From Gemmatimonadaceae bacterium (lineage in GTDB: Bacteria > Gemmatimonadota > Gemmatimonadetes > Gemmatimonadales > Gemmatimonadaceae), in NCBI GenBank assembly GCA_025930755.1, contig JAICOJ010000002.1:38873-102872 (forward strand): a stretch of DNA of 64,000 bases. Reading direction: 5' to 3'. The notes beneath the pieces were generated by a model. It ran no database searches, was not told where the DNA came from, and saw nothing but the letters and a program-made list of their open reading frames with translations. Made by a program: the position numbers and the translations under genes. Every line of letters begins with the position of its first letter. Within the stretch, counting starts at the first letter, position 1. Shown here in pieces: positions 23,904 to 32,119 of the stretch.

Positions 23904-26105
23904 CTAACGAAGGGTGAAGGCGCCGAGCACGACCAGCACGCCGAGGACGATCGCCCAGGCGTAGGTACTGACACTCCCCGTCTGCAGATAGGAGCCCAGG
24001 CGTCCGAAGAAGCTCGTCACCCGGGCGCTGCCGTTCACGAGCAGACCGTCGATCAGCCACTTGTCGGTCACCGTCCACAATAGGCGGCGGGATACGCCGA
24101 CGACGGGCCGCACGATCGTGCGATCGTAGGCCTCGTCGACATACCACTTGTTCGCGAGGACGCGCGCGAATCCGCGTTCCGGCACGGCCTGATCCTTGGT
24201 CACCAGACGCGCCGGCTTGAGGCGCACGACGGCGAACAGGATGCCGACGACGGCGATCGCCACGGCTCCGCCGATCAGGAAGTACTCGGTTCGATGGGCG
24301 AGGTGAACCGCTTCGCCGCCAGTCACGGCGAGCGTGGGGGCGCCGACGACGGGATCGAGCCAGTGGTGCAGCCACTGGGGCGGGCCGAGGAATCCCATGA
24401 TCTCGGGAATGTTGAGCCACCCGCCGATTGCGCTGAGTATTCCGAGCACCACCAGCGGCAGGGTCATCACCCAGGGCGCCTCGGCCAGGTGCGAGCGCTC
24501 GGTTTCTCCCGTGCGGTTCGGGCCGTGGAAGGTGTAGAGCATCATCCGCGTCATATAGATCGCGGTGAGCAGCGCGGTGAACAGCCCGATTCCGTAAATG
24601 GCGTAGAGGAGCGGACCGCCCGGAATGCCTAACCAGGTGGCCTCGGCGAGCGTGGAGTGACCGGCCCGCGCGAACACCCCGGCAAGAATCTCATCTTTCG
24701 AGAAGAACCCGGAGAGCGGCGGAATGCCCGAAATCGCGAGCGTCGCGATCCACATCAACGCGAACGTCCACGGCAGGTAGCGGCGAAGGCCGCCCATGTT
24801 GCGCATGTCCTGGGCGTCCGCGCGCGAATGCGTCGCGTGGTAGGCGCGGTGCAGCGCGAAGATCACCGAGCCGGACCCGAGGAACAGAAGGGCCTTGAAG
24901 AAGGCGTGCGTGACGAGGTGGAAAATTCCGGCGGCGTACGCGCCAACGCCGACGCCAACGAACATGTAGCCGAGCTGCGAGACGGTCGAATAGGCGAGGA
25001 CGCGCTTGATGTCCCACTGCTTGAGGCCGATCGTCGCGGCCAGCAACGCCGTGAGCGCACCGACGACCGCGACGGTGAGACTGGCCACCGGCGAAAGGGC
25101 AAAGAGCACCGCGCTGCGCGCGATGAGATACACACCGGCGGTGACCATGGTCGCCGCATGAATGAGCGCAGACACCGGCGTCGGCCCGGCCATCGCGTCG
25201 GGCAGCCAGACGTACAGCGGGATCTGTGCGCTCTTGCCCGCGCAGCCAAGGAAAAAGAACAGGCAGATGGCGGTAACGATCGCCGGCGCGAGCTCGCCCG
25301 CACGCTGCGAAACGCCGACGAAATCGAGGGCGGCGATGTTCGCGTACAGGAGGAACATGGCGACGAGAAAGCCGAAATCGCCGATCCGGTTGACGATGAA
25401 CGCCTTCTTGCCCGCATCGGCGTTGGCCTTGTCGCTGAACCAGAAGCCGATGAGAAGGTACGAGCACAGCCCGACGCCCTCCCAGCCGACGAACATGACC
25501 GGATAGCTCGCGCCCAGCACGAGCACGAGCATGAAGAAGACGAAGAGGTTCAGATACGCGAAGAACCGCGGATAGCCGGGGTCATCGCGCATGTACCCAA
25601 CGCTGAAGAGGTGGATGAGCGCTCCGACGCCGGTGATCACGAGGACCATGATCATCGACAGCTGATCGAGCTGGAACGCCGCCTCGATGCGGAAGTCGCC
25701 CACCGGCATCCAGGTGAAGTAGCGCTGGACGTACGGCTGCTCGAGGTGACTGGCGCCCGACATCGCGCCGAAAATCGACACCGCGAGGCCGAAGGCCGCG
25801 AAGAGCACTGCCGGTCCGATGATGCTTGCCAGTCCGGCGAACTTGTGGCGTGGCGGCACATGGTGGTGCGTGCCGTGCGCTCCCGCGTGGGCGGGATCGG
25901 CGTGCACGGCCTCGTGGCCCGCGCCATGACCGTGGCCAGACTCCGCCGCCGGGTCGGCCGGCCCGCGACGATACACCGACACCACCGCGAGGAGCCCGTT
26001 GAGCACGAAGCCGAGCAGCGGCAGCAATGGGAGCAGCCACATCCAGTCGGCTACCGTCCCGCTGAGAGGGTGGCCGGTCGTCGCGGCGACTTGCTGGAGG
26101 AGCAT
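23904..26105 (-). CDS. nuoL: NADH-quinone oxidoreductase subunit L, His-rich loop
   Basis: Distal antiporter-like subunit with the long lateral helix. Start set at [20 protein letters not shown], whose ATG overlaps the nuoK stop (TGATG). Family motifs include MFVGWEGVGLCSYLLIGFWF, KSAQIPLYVWLPDAMAGPTP and DIKRVLAYSTVSQLGYMFVG. At 733 residues it is over 100 longer than the E. coli protein. Part of the excess is a loop between the first two helices (residues about 48-88) carrying ten His in 30 residues, for example GHGHGAGH and GTHHHVPPRH. The role of the loop is unknown; metal binding is possible. Confidence 0.95.
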   Translation of the reverse strand: MLLQQVAATTGHPLSGTVADWMWLLPLLPLLGFVLNGLLAVVSVYRRGPADPAAESGHGHGAGHEAVHADPAHAGAHGTHHHVPPRHKFAGLASIIGPAVLFAAFGLAVSIFGAMSGASHLEQPYVQRYFTWMPVGDFRIEAAFQLDQLSMIMVLVITGVGALIHLFSVGYMRDDPGYPRFFAYLNLFVFFMLVLVLGASYPVMFVGWEGVGLCSYLLIGFWFSDKANADAGKKAFIVNRIGDFGFLVAMFLLYANIAALDFVGVSQRAGELAPAIVTAICLFFFLGCAGKSAQIPLYVWLPDAMAGPTPVSALIHAATMVTAGVYLIARSAVLFALSPVASLTVAVVGALTALLAATIGLKQWDIKRVLAYSTVSQLGYMFVGVGVGAYAAGIFHLVTHAFFKALLFLGSGSVIFALHRAYHATHSRADAQDMRNMGGLRRYLPWTFALMWIATLAISGIPPLSGFFSKDEILAGVFARAGHSTLAEATWLGIPGGPLLYAIYGIGLFTALLTAIYMTRMMLYTFHGPNRTGETERSHLAEAPWVMTLPLVVLGILSAIGGWLNIPEIMGFLGPPQWLHHWLDPVVGAPTLAVTGGEAVHLAHRTEYFLIGGAVAIAVVGILFAVVRLKPARLVTKDQAVPERGFARVLANKWYVDEAYDRTIVRPVVGVSRRLLWTVTDKWLIDGLLVNGSARVTSFFGRLGSYLQTGSVSTYAWAIVLGVLVVLGAFTLR

Positions 26106-26398
26106 CACCCGCGCATCAGGTTGATGTTGCGGAGGTCCACGTTCTCGTGGTGGCGGAAGATGCTGATGATGATCGCCAGGCCCACGGCCGCTTCCGCCGC
26201 GGCGACGGTCATGACGAAGATCACGAACACCTGCCCGGCGATGCCGTAGAGCCTGGACAGCGCGACGAACGAGAGATTCACGGCGTTGAGCATGAGCTCG
26301 ACGCACATGAAGATGATGATCGCGTTGCGCCGCGTGAGCACGCCGATCACGCCGATGATGAACAGCACGGCGGAGAAGAACAGCGCCTCCTGAATCAT
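26105..26398 (-). CDS. nuoK: NADH-quinone oxidoreductase subunit K
   Basis: Small membrane subunit, 97 residues and three helices. The two proton-path Glu residues are visible in [20 protein letters not shown] and [17 protein letters not shown]. It overlaps nuoJ by 4 nt (ATGA) and nuoL by 1 nt. Confidence 0.96.
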   Translation of the reverse strand: MIQEALFFSAVLFIIGVIGVLTRRNAIIIFMCVELMLNAVNLSFVALSRLYGIAGQVFVIFVMTVAAAEAAVGLAIIISIFRHHENVDLRNINLMRG

Positions 26399-26910
26399 GT
26401 CACTCTCCGCTTGGCGAGGACCACGGCGCCGACGATGGCGGCAAGGAGCAGCACGCTGGTGATCTCGAACGCGAGCAGGTACTCACGGAAGAGCGGCGCG
26501 GCCACCTGATCGATCACGCCCGGCTCGAGCTCCTGCTGCGCCGGTACCGGCGCCGGAGCCCCGTCATCCTTCCACAGCACGAAGACTTCGGCGAGCAGAA
26601 GGAGACCGACGAGGCCGGCGGCCAATTTGGTCTTGCCGCCCACGATGTCGGTGACGTCCGACGCATGCCCGAGGTTGAGGAGCATGACCACGAACAGGAA
26701 CACCACCATGATCGCGCCGGCGTACACGAGCACCTGGATGGCGCCGATGAACTGTGCATCCATCATCACGTACAGCGCGGCCAGACAGAACATCGTGTTC
26801 ACGAGCCACAGCGCTGCCGCCACCGGGCTCCTGCGAGTGACGAAGGCCACCGCCGAGATGATCGCGATGACGCCGAAGAGATAGAAATGAAAGGTGTAGA
26901 AGAGGCCCAT
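26395..26910 (-). CDS. nuoJ: NADH-quinone oxidoreductase subunit J
   Basis: Membrane subunit of 171 residues with five helices. The helix 3 pi-bulge region is recognisable in [20 protein letters not shown]. Start set at [20 protein letters not shown], whose ATG shares one base with the nuoI stop; the frame upstream belongs to nuoI. The C-terminal loop carries an Ala-Pro-Val run ([15 protein letters not shown]) before the last helix. Confidence 0.95.
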   Translation of the reverse strand: MGLFYTFHFYLFGVIAIISAVAFVTRRSPVAAALWLVNTMFCLAALYVMMDAQFIGAIQVLVYAGAIMVVFLFVVMLLNLGHASDVTDIVGGKTKLAAGLVGLLLLAEVFVLWKDDGAPAPVPAQQELEPGVIDQVAAPLFREYLLAFEITSVLLLAAIVGAVVLAKRRVT

Positions 26911-27407
26911 CACTCGCCTTTCGGGTCGGCCGGGTCCCACATCTCGCACACCGGGTGCGTCTGCGCGGTGAGACGCTCGAGATCATACACGAAGCCCGCC
27001 CGGCTGTACTCGGCGTTTTCGTAATGCCGGCCGACGTGAATCGCTTCCTCCGGGCATACCTCCTGGCAGTACCCGCAGAAGATGCAGCGGAACTCGTCGA
27101 TCTCGTACACGAGGGGATAGCGATTCCCTTCCTCGTCCTCGCCGGGCACGAGCTTGATGCAGTTGGCCGGACAGATCTGCGGACAGAGTCCGCACGCCAC
27201 GCACTTCGCCTTGCCGGTCTCATCGGTGAGCATGCGATGCGTGCCCCGCCACCGCCGGGAGATCGGCTCTTTCTCCTCCGGGTACTGCGTCGTCACCTTG
27301 TGCGGATTGATGAGGTGCTTGAAGGTCAGCGCCATGCCCTTGAGTGTCGCGCGGACGTAGCTGACCTGCTCCGTGGGTCGGGTCACGACCTTGACGCCGA
27401 TCGCCAT
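26910..27407 (-). CDS. nuoI: NADH-quinone oxidoreductase subunit I
   Basis: Peripheral-arm subunit with the two [4Fe-4S] clusters N6a and N6b. The cysteine sets are CVACGLCPQICPANCIKL and CIFCGYCQEVCPEEAIHV in a 165-residue protein. The N-terminal amphipathic part (TLKGMALTFKHLINPHKVTT) contacts the membrane domain. It overlaps nuoH and nuoJ by one base each. Confidence 0.97.
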   Translation of the reverse strand: MAIGVKVVTRPTEQVSYVRATLKGMALTFKHLINPHKVTTQYPEEKEPISRRWRGTHRMLTDETGKAKCVACGLCPQICPANCIKLVPGEDEEGNRYPLVYEIDEFRCIFCGYCQEVCPEEAIHVGRHYENAEYSRAGFVYDLERLTAQTHPVCEMWDPADPKGE

Positions 27408-28693
27408 CAGTCGCCTCCCGGCGCCGCGAGGGGTGAGCGCGATCGCATCGCGCGAAGCCGGCGCAACTGGTCGGCCTCCACGCGGCCTGACGCCGGACTG
27501 ATGATGCGCCCGCTATCCAGAATGAGGAACAGCACGCCGGCCAGGACGAGGTTCAGGATGCCAAGGATGAGGCCGTACAGCGCGCCCGGCCGGATCCCGA
27601 GCAGATCGAGAATCAGGAGCGTCCCGGCAATGATCACGATGTACACGAGTGCCACCGGGAGCAGCACGCGCCAGCCAAGGGACATGAGCTGATCGTAGCG
27701 GAACCGCGGCAGCGTCCAGCGGATCCACATGTAGAAGAACAGGAAGAACAGCACCTTCACGGCGAAGAACAGCCCCGTGAGCAGCGTCTTCCCGATCGAC
27801 CAGGGCGCGAGGTTGTCCCAGAGCGTGAAGGGGATGTCCCAGCCCCCGAAGAACAACGTCACGAGCAGCGCGCTCGCGGTGACCATGTTCGAGTATTCGG
27901 CGATGAAGAAGAGCGAGAATTTCATCGCGCTGTATTCCATGTGATAGCCGGCGATGAGCTCGGACTCCGCTTCCGGAAGGTCGAACGGGAGGCGGTTCGT
28001 TTCGGCGAAGGCGGCGATCAGGAAGATGATGAACGCGACCGTGAGGCCGAAGAAGTTCCACACCGTCGTCGCCTGTTGCCAGATGATGTCGTTGAGCGCG
28101 ACGTTGCCGGCGACGAGCAGTACCGCCACCGTCGACAGTCCCATCGAGATCTCGTACGAGACCATCTGTGCGCTGGAGCGCAGGCCGCCGAGCAGCGAGT
28201 ATTTGTTGTTGGAGGACCACCCCGCCAGAACGATCCCGTACACGCCGAGAGACGCAATGGCGAGAATGTACAGGAAGCCGATCGGCAGCGGCGCGACGAC
28301 CATCTCGATCAGTCCCTTGCTCGTCGGCAACGGCGAGGCGAAGGGAATGACCGCGAACGTGAGCATCGCGGGGATGAAGGCGAGCGCCGGCGCCATAATG
28401 AACAGCGGCTTGTACGCCGCGTCCGGATAGGTCTCCTCCTTCATGATGTTCTTCACACCGTCGGCCGCCGGCTGGAGCAGGCCGTGCCAGCCTACGCGAT
28501 TCGGCCCGTGACGGTCCTGAATCCACGCGGAGATCTTTCGTTCCGCCAGCGTCAACAGCGCGACGCCGACCATCAACACGGTGAACACGATGATCATCTT
28601 GATCACCGTCGCGATCACGAAGACGGAAGTGGAGACGGGCGGCGCCTGCGGGTCCGCCACCTGCAGCAGGCCCAGCACGAGCGACCAGGTCAT
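27407..28693 (-). CDS. nuoH: NADH-quinone oxidoreductase subunit H
   Basis: Membrane subunit forming part of the quinone channel, 428 residues, eight or so helices. Motifs include LTLAERKISAWIQDRHGPNR, WHGLLQPAADGVKNIMKEE and DLPEAESELIAGYHMEYSAM, which hold the conserved acidic residues near the quinone site. Start set at MTWSLVLGLLQVADPQAPPV, overlapping the nuoG stop by 4 nt. The C-terminus is extended by a charged tail after the last helix (GRIISPASGRVEADQLRRLR). Confidence 0.95.
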   Translation of the reverse strand: MTWSLVLGLLQVADPQAPPVSTSVFVIATVIKMIIVFTVLMVGVALLTLAERKISAWIQDRHGPNRVGWHGLLQPAADGVKNIMKEETYPDAAYKPLFIMAPALAFIPAMLTFAVIPFASPLPTSKGLIEMVVAPLPIGFLYILAIASLGVYGIVLAGWSSNNKYSLLGGLRSSAQMVSYEISMGLSTVAVLLVAGNVALNDIIWQQATTVWNFFGLTVAFIIFLIAAFAETNRLPFDLPEAESELIAGYHMEYSAMKFSLFFIAEYSNMVTASALLVTLFFGGWDIPFTLWDNLAPWSIGKTLLTGLFFAVKVLFFLFFYMWIRWTLPRFRYDQLMSLGWRVLLPVALVYIVIIAGTLLILDLLGIRPGALYGLILGILNLVLAGVLFLILDSGRIISPASGRVEADQLRRLRAMRSRSPLAAPGGD

Positions 28694-30249
28694 CGGGCAC
28701 CCGCTGGCGCCATCACAGGCAGGCCGCGAAGACCGAGCGAGTCGTACGACAGGCCGCTGAACTCGCTCCGCGATGCTGCCAGGGCAGCGAACACGTCGCT
28801 TGCCAGGAAGTAGCTGCCGGGCTCGCCCAGTCGCGCCAGCAGGTCGCCCAGCACCCACCAGCTCGGCCGCGCCATTCCCGGTGCGGCGCGTGCCTGGAGA
28901 AATCGCTGAACGCGTCCCCGGATGTTCGTGAACGTGCCCTCTTCCTCGACCATGTTGGCGATCGGGAGCACCGCGTCCGCCGTTCGCAGAATTTCCGGAA
29001 GCGCGGTTCCGATGACGACGACCGCGCCGGCGCGCTCGAGATCACCCACGTCGAGGACCGACGGATCGGCGTCCACGAACAGGAGGGCGTCCCCCCCCCG
29101 CAGCCCGGCGAGCGGCGCGTCGGAGCGACGGAAGCCGAGCATCTCGGCACCCTGCACATTCGCGGCGCGATCGGCGCGCAGCGCGAGGTCCTCGACGCCG
29201 GGGAGCGGCGCTTCCGGACCGCGCTCGACGCGGAATGCACCCGTGCCGTCGCCGCGCCCAAGAATCCGTGCGACGAGGTAGAGGGCTTCGTTCGACAGCG
29301 AGGGAGAGACCACCGCGTGAATGCGCTTTCCCTCCAGCGCCCTGGCGGCAGCATCGATAGCGACCTCCCACTCCGCCGCCGCCAGCCGATCCCCATGCCT
29401 GACGAGCGGCGCCTCCAGGCGATCGGTTCGGTTCATCCACCGATAGTTCAGGCGGCCGTAGTCGCACATGAAGTACTTGTTCACGTCCTCGTTCGATCGA
29501 GGGCGCAGGCGCACGACCATGTTGTCGCGCGTCTCGACCATGATGTTGCATCCCTGTGTGCAGTTGGGGCACACCGAGGCGGCGCGGTCCAGCTCCCAGG
29601 CGCGCGCCTTGTTCAGGAAGTCCTTCGACAGCAGCGCTCCCACCGGACACAGGTCGACGACGTTGCCCGACCACGGGTGCGTCAGATCCTGTCCCTCGAA
29701 CTTTCCGATGACAGCGCGATCGCCGCGTTCGCTGACGTTGAGGACCGGCTCCTGTGCCACGTCATCCATGAAGCGCACGCACCGCGTGCAGAGGATGCAT
29801 CGGTTGGTGACGTAGAGCACGTCGCCGCCGAAATCCTCGACGGGGTTGAAGCGCTTCGGCTCGATGAGGCGACCTTCCGACCGCCCTTCGGCGAAGGTGT
29901 AGTCCTGGAGCTCACACTCTCCGGCCTGATCGCAGATCGGGCAGTCGAGGGGATGATTGATGAGCAGGAATTCGAGGACGCCCTTCCGGGCCTCGAGCGC
30001 CTTCCCCGAGTGCACGTGCACGATTTGCCCTTCGGCCACCGCGGTCGCGCAGGCGGGCGCGAGCTTCGGCGCTTTCTCGACCTCGACGAGACACATCCGG
30101 CAGACGCCGGCGACCGGGAGACCTGGATGGTAGCAGTAGTGCGGAACCAGGACGCCGGCGGCCTTCGCCGCCTCGAGAATCGAGGTTCCCTCGGCAACGC
30201 GCACCTGACGACCTTCGATCGTCAGCGTGATCATCTTCGCTTCGCTCAT
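28690..30249 (-). CDS. nuoG: NADH-quinone oxidoreductase subunit G, short form
   Basis: Iron-sulfur subunit of the NADH arm. Cysteines for [2Fe-2S] N1b are at 39, 50, 53 and 67; the His-Cys cluster N5 is in HPLDCPICDQAGEC (99-112); N4 uses C151, C154, C157 and C201; and CPNCTQGC with C262 would bind the extra cluster N7. At 519 residues it is much shorter than the 700-900 usual in proteobacteria, because the molybdopterin-like C-terminal part is reduced to about 250 residues. A run of nine C at 29091-29099 lies within the gene, but the frame is intact across it. Start MSEAKMITLTIEGRQVRVAE overlaps the nuoF stop by one base; a second ATG (residue 6) is possible. Confidence 0.94.
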   Translation of the reverse strand: MSEAKMITLTIEGRQVRVAEGTSILEAAKAAGVLVPHYCYHPGLPVAGVCRMCLVEVEKAPKLAPACATAVAEGQIVHVHSGKALEARKGVLEFLLINHPLDCPICDQAGECELQDYTFAEGRSEGRLIEPKRFNPVEDFGGDVLYVTNRCILCTRCVRFMDDVAQEPVLNVSERGDRAVIGKFEGQDLTHPWSGNVVDLCPVGALLSKDFLNKARAWELDRAASVCPNCTQGCNIMVETRDNMVVRLRPRSNEDVNKYFMCDYGRLNYRWMNRTDRLEAPLVRHGDRLAAAEWEVAIDAAARALEGKRIHAVVSPSLSNEALYLVARILGRGDGTGAFRVERGPEAPLPGVEDLALRADRAANVQGAEMLGFRRSDAPLAGLRGGDALLFVDADPSVLDVGDLERAGAVVVIGTALPEILRTADAVLPIANMVEEEGTFTNIRGRVQRFLQARAAPGMARPSWWVLGDLLARLGEPGSYFLASDVFAALAASRSEFSGLSYDSLGLRGLPVMAPAGAR

Positions 30250-31562
30250 CAGGCGGCCGCCGCGCTGCGCATGGGGCACCGCTTCCCGTTGATGTGCGCC
30301 TCGAACTCGTGGCGGAATTTCTGAATGCCCGAGACCACCGGCGCCGCGCACGAATCGCTCAGCACGCAGATCGTTTTTCCCGTCATGTTCTCCGACAGCT
30401 CCAGCAGCGTATCGAGATCCCGGGTCGTTCCTCCCCCGTTCTCCATGCGCTCGAGAATCTTCGTCACCCACGCGGTCCCTTCGCGGCACTGGGTGCACTG
30501 CGCGCAGCTCTCGTGGGCGTAGAAACGCGCGAGTCGGCCGATCATGCGCACCATGCACACCGAGTCGTCGAACACGATTACGCCGCCGGAGCCAAGCATC
30601 GAGCCGTTGGCGACGAACCCTTCATAGTCCATCAGCGTGGCGTCGGCCTCCTGCATGGTCTGAATCGGCACCGACGACCCACCCGGGATCACCGCCTTGA
30701 GCGTGTGTCCGGGACGCGCGCCGCCGCAGATGTCATGCAGGAACTCGCGGAACGGGAAGCCCATGGTGACTTCGTAGTTGCCCGGGCGCGCGATGTTGCC
30801 GCACACCGAGAAGAGCTTGGTGCCCGTGCTCTTGGGATTCGACAGCGACATCGCCTTATACCACTCCGCACCATTCGTGAGGATGGGCGGGACGGCCGCG
30901 AGTGTCTCGACGTTATTGATCGTCGTCGGCTGACCAAAGAGACCGGCGACGGCCGGGAACGGCGGCTTGATTCTGGGATTTCCGCGCCGGCCCTCGATCG
31001 AGTTCATCAGGGCGGTTTCTTCTCCGCAGATGTAGGCGCCCGCCCCCTTGTGGATGTAGATGTCGATGCGTTTCCCCGTTCCCATCGCGCTCTTGCCGAG
31101 GATGCCATCGCGATAGGCTTCATCGAGCGCGGCCCCGACGGTCTGCAACGGCTCGGTGAACTCGCCGCGGATGTAGATGTAGCACGTCTCGGCGCCGATC
31201 GCGTGTGAGGCGATCGCGCACCCTTCGATGAGCGCATGGGGTGTCCAGCGCATGATCTCGCGATCCTTGAACGTCCCCGGCTCGGATTCGTCGGCGTTGC
31301 AGCAGAGATAGTGCGGTTTTCCGTCGCCCGGCTTCATGAACGACCACTTGAGGCCGGTCGGAAAGCCTGCCCCACCACGCCCCCGCAGCCCGGAGTCCTT
31401 TACGACGTTCACGATCTCCGCGGGGGTCATCCCAAGGGCCTGCTCGAGCGCGCGATATCCTCCGCGCGCCCGCCAGCCCGACAGTGACCGGGCTTCCGAA
31501 TCGCCGAAGTGGGTCGACAGCACCGGCGTCTCTCTCGGGTGACTCTTGTGAGGAAATCCCAT
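30249..31562 (-). CDS. nuoF: NADH-quinone oxidoreductase subunit F
   Basis: NADH- and FMN-binding subunit carrying cluster N3. The 437-residue product has DSGLRGRGGAGFPTGLKWSF (NADH/FMN loop), GAYICGEETALMNSIEGRRG (FMN) and HESCAQCTQCREGTAWVTKI with a later Cys for [4Fe-4S] N3. It starts at an ATG sharing its first base with the nuoE stop (TAATG) and runs into nuoG. Together with nuoE and nuoG it completes the NADH-oxidising module, so this complex I should use NADH directly. Confidence 0.97.
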   Translation of the reverse strand: MGFPHKSHPRETPVLSTHFGDSEARSLSGWRARGGYRALEQALGMTPAEIVNVVKDSGLRGRGGAGFPTGLKWSFMKPGDGKPHYLCCNADESEPGTFKDREIMRWTPHALIEGCAIASHAIGAETCYIYIRGEFTEPLQTVGAALDEAYRDGILGKSAMGTGKRIDIYIHKGAGAYICGEETALMNSIEGRRGNPRIKPPFPAVAGLFGQPTTINNVETLAAVPPILTNGAEWYKAMSLSNPKSTGTKLFSVCGNIARPGNYEVTMGFPFREFLHDICGGARPGHTLKAVIPGGSSVPIQTMQEADATLMDYEGFVANGSMLGSGGVIVFDDSVCMVRMIGRLARFYAHESCAQCTQCREGTAWVTKILERMENGGGTTRDLDTLLELSENMTGKTICVLSDSCAAPVVSGIQKFRHEFEAHINGKRCPMRSAAAA

Positions 31563-32119
31563 TACTCGAGCTTGCTGAGGATGTCCTGAACGCGATCGGC
31601 CGTCACGGATTCATGGAACTCATCGTTGACCATCACCGGCGTCGCGAAGCCGCAGGCCCCGAGGCACTCCACCTCGATCACGGTGAACTTGCCGTCTGGT
31701 GATGTCACGCCGAGCTCACGCGTACCGGTGTGCTCGAGGAACGCGCGGACGACGTCCTCCGCGCCGCAGGCGCCGCAGGGCGAGGTCGTGCACACTTGAA
31801 CGAAGTACCGGCCGACGGGATGCTGATGGTACATCGTGTAAAAGGTGACGACGCCCTTCACGTAGGCCGGGGTCAGCTCGAGTACGTGAGCGACTTCGGT
31901 CATCGCTCCTTCGCTGACCCAGCCGCGCTCGCGCTGTACGATCCAGAGCGCGGGAAGCAGCGCGGCCATCCTGGTCGGGTATCGCGTGAGCAGCGCGTCG
32001 AGCTCGGCACGCGCGGCGCCGGTGAATACCGGTTGGTATTCCTCGGCATGCGCGTGGGCGCGATCGCCGTGCGGGGCGTGGCCGGGCGCGTGCGTCGCGC
32101 CGATCTCAGCCGGTGTCAC
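31562..32119 (-). CDS. nuoE: NADH-quinone oxidoreductase subunit E, His-rich N-terminus
   Basis: Thioredoxin-like [2Fe-2S] (N1a) subunit. Cluster ligands are in QVCTTSPCGACG and EVECLGACGFATPVM; LPALWIVQRERGWVSEGAMT is the conserved helical start. The GTG at 32119 overlaps the nuoD stop (GTGA), giving 185 residues. This adds a leader of about 26 residues before the conserved part with five His (ATHAPGHAPHGDRAHAHAEE). A later start would remove it, but no good codon lies between, so the leader is probably real. Confidence 0.94.
   Translation of the reverse strand: MTPAEIGATHAPGHAPHGDRAHAHAEEYQPVFTGAARAELDALLTRYPTRMAALLPALWIVQRERGWVSEGAMTEVAHVLELTPAYVKGVVTFYTMYHQHPVGRYFVQVCTTSPCGACGAEDVVRAFLEHTGTRELGVTSPDGKFTVIEVECLGACGFATPVMVNDEFHESVTADRVQDILSKLE

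Noticed and set aside
22518..24083. Long open frame (521 codons) on the plus strand opposite nuoM and nuoL
   Set aside because: It mirrors nuoM/nuoL codons in a GC-rich genome; composition is Arg/His/Asp-rich and repetitive with no domain, and both genes under it are certain.
24657..26249. Long plus-strand frame (530 codons) opposite nuoL
   Set aside because: Same antisense artefact; extreme Arg/His/Glu content and no recognisable motif.
29091..29099. Run of nine C in nuoG as a frameshift or sequencing error
   Set aside because: The NuoG frame reads on normally on both sides and joins nuoH with the usual ATGA overlap.
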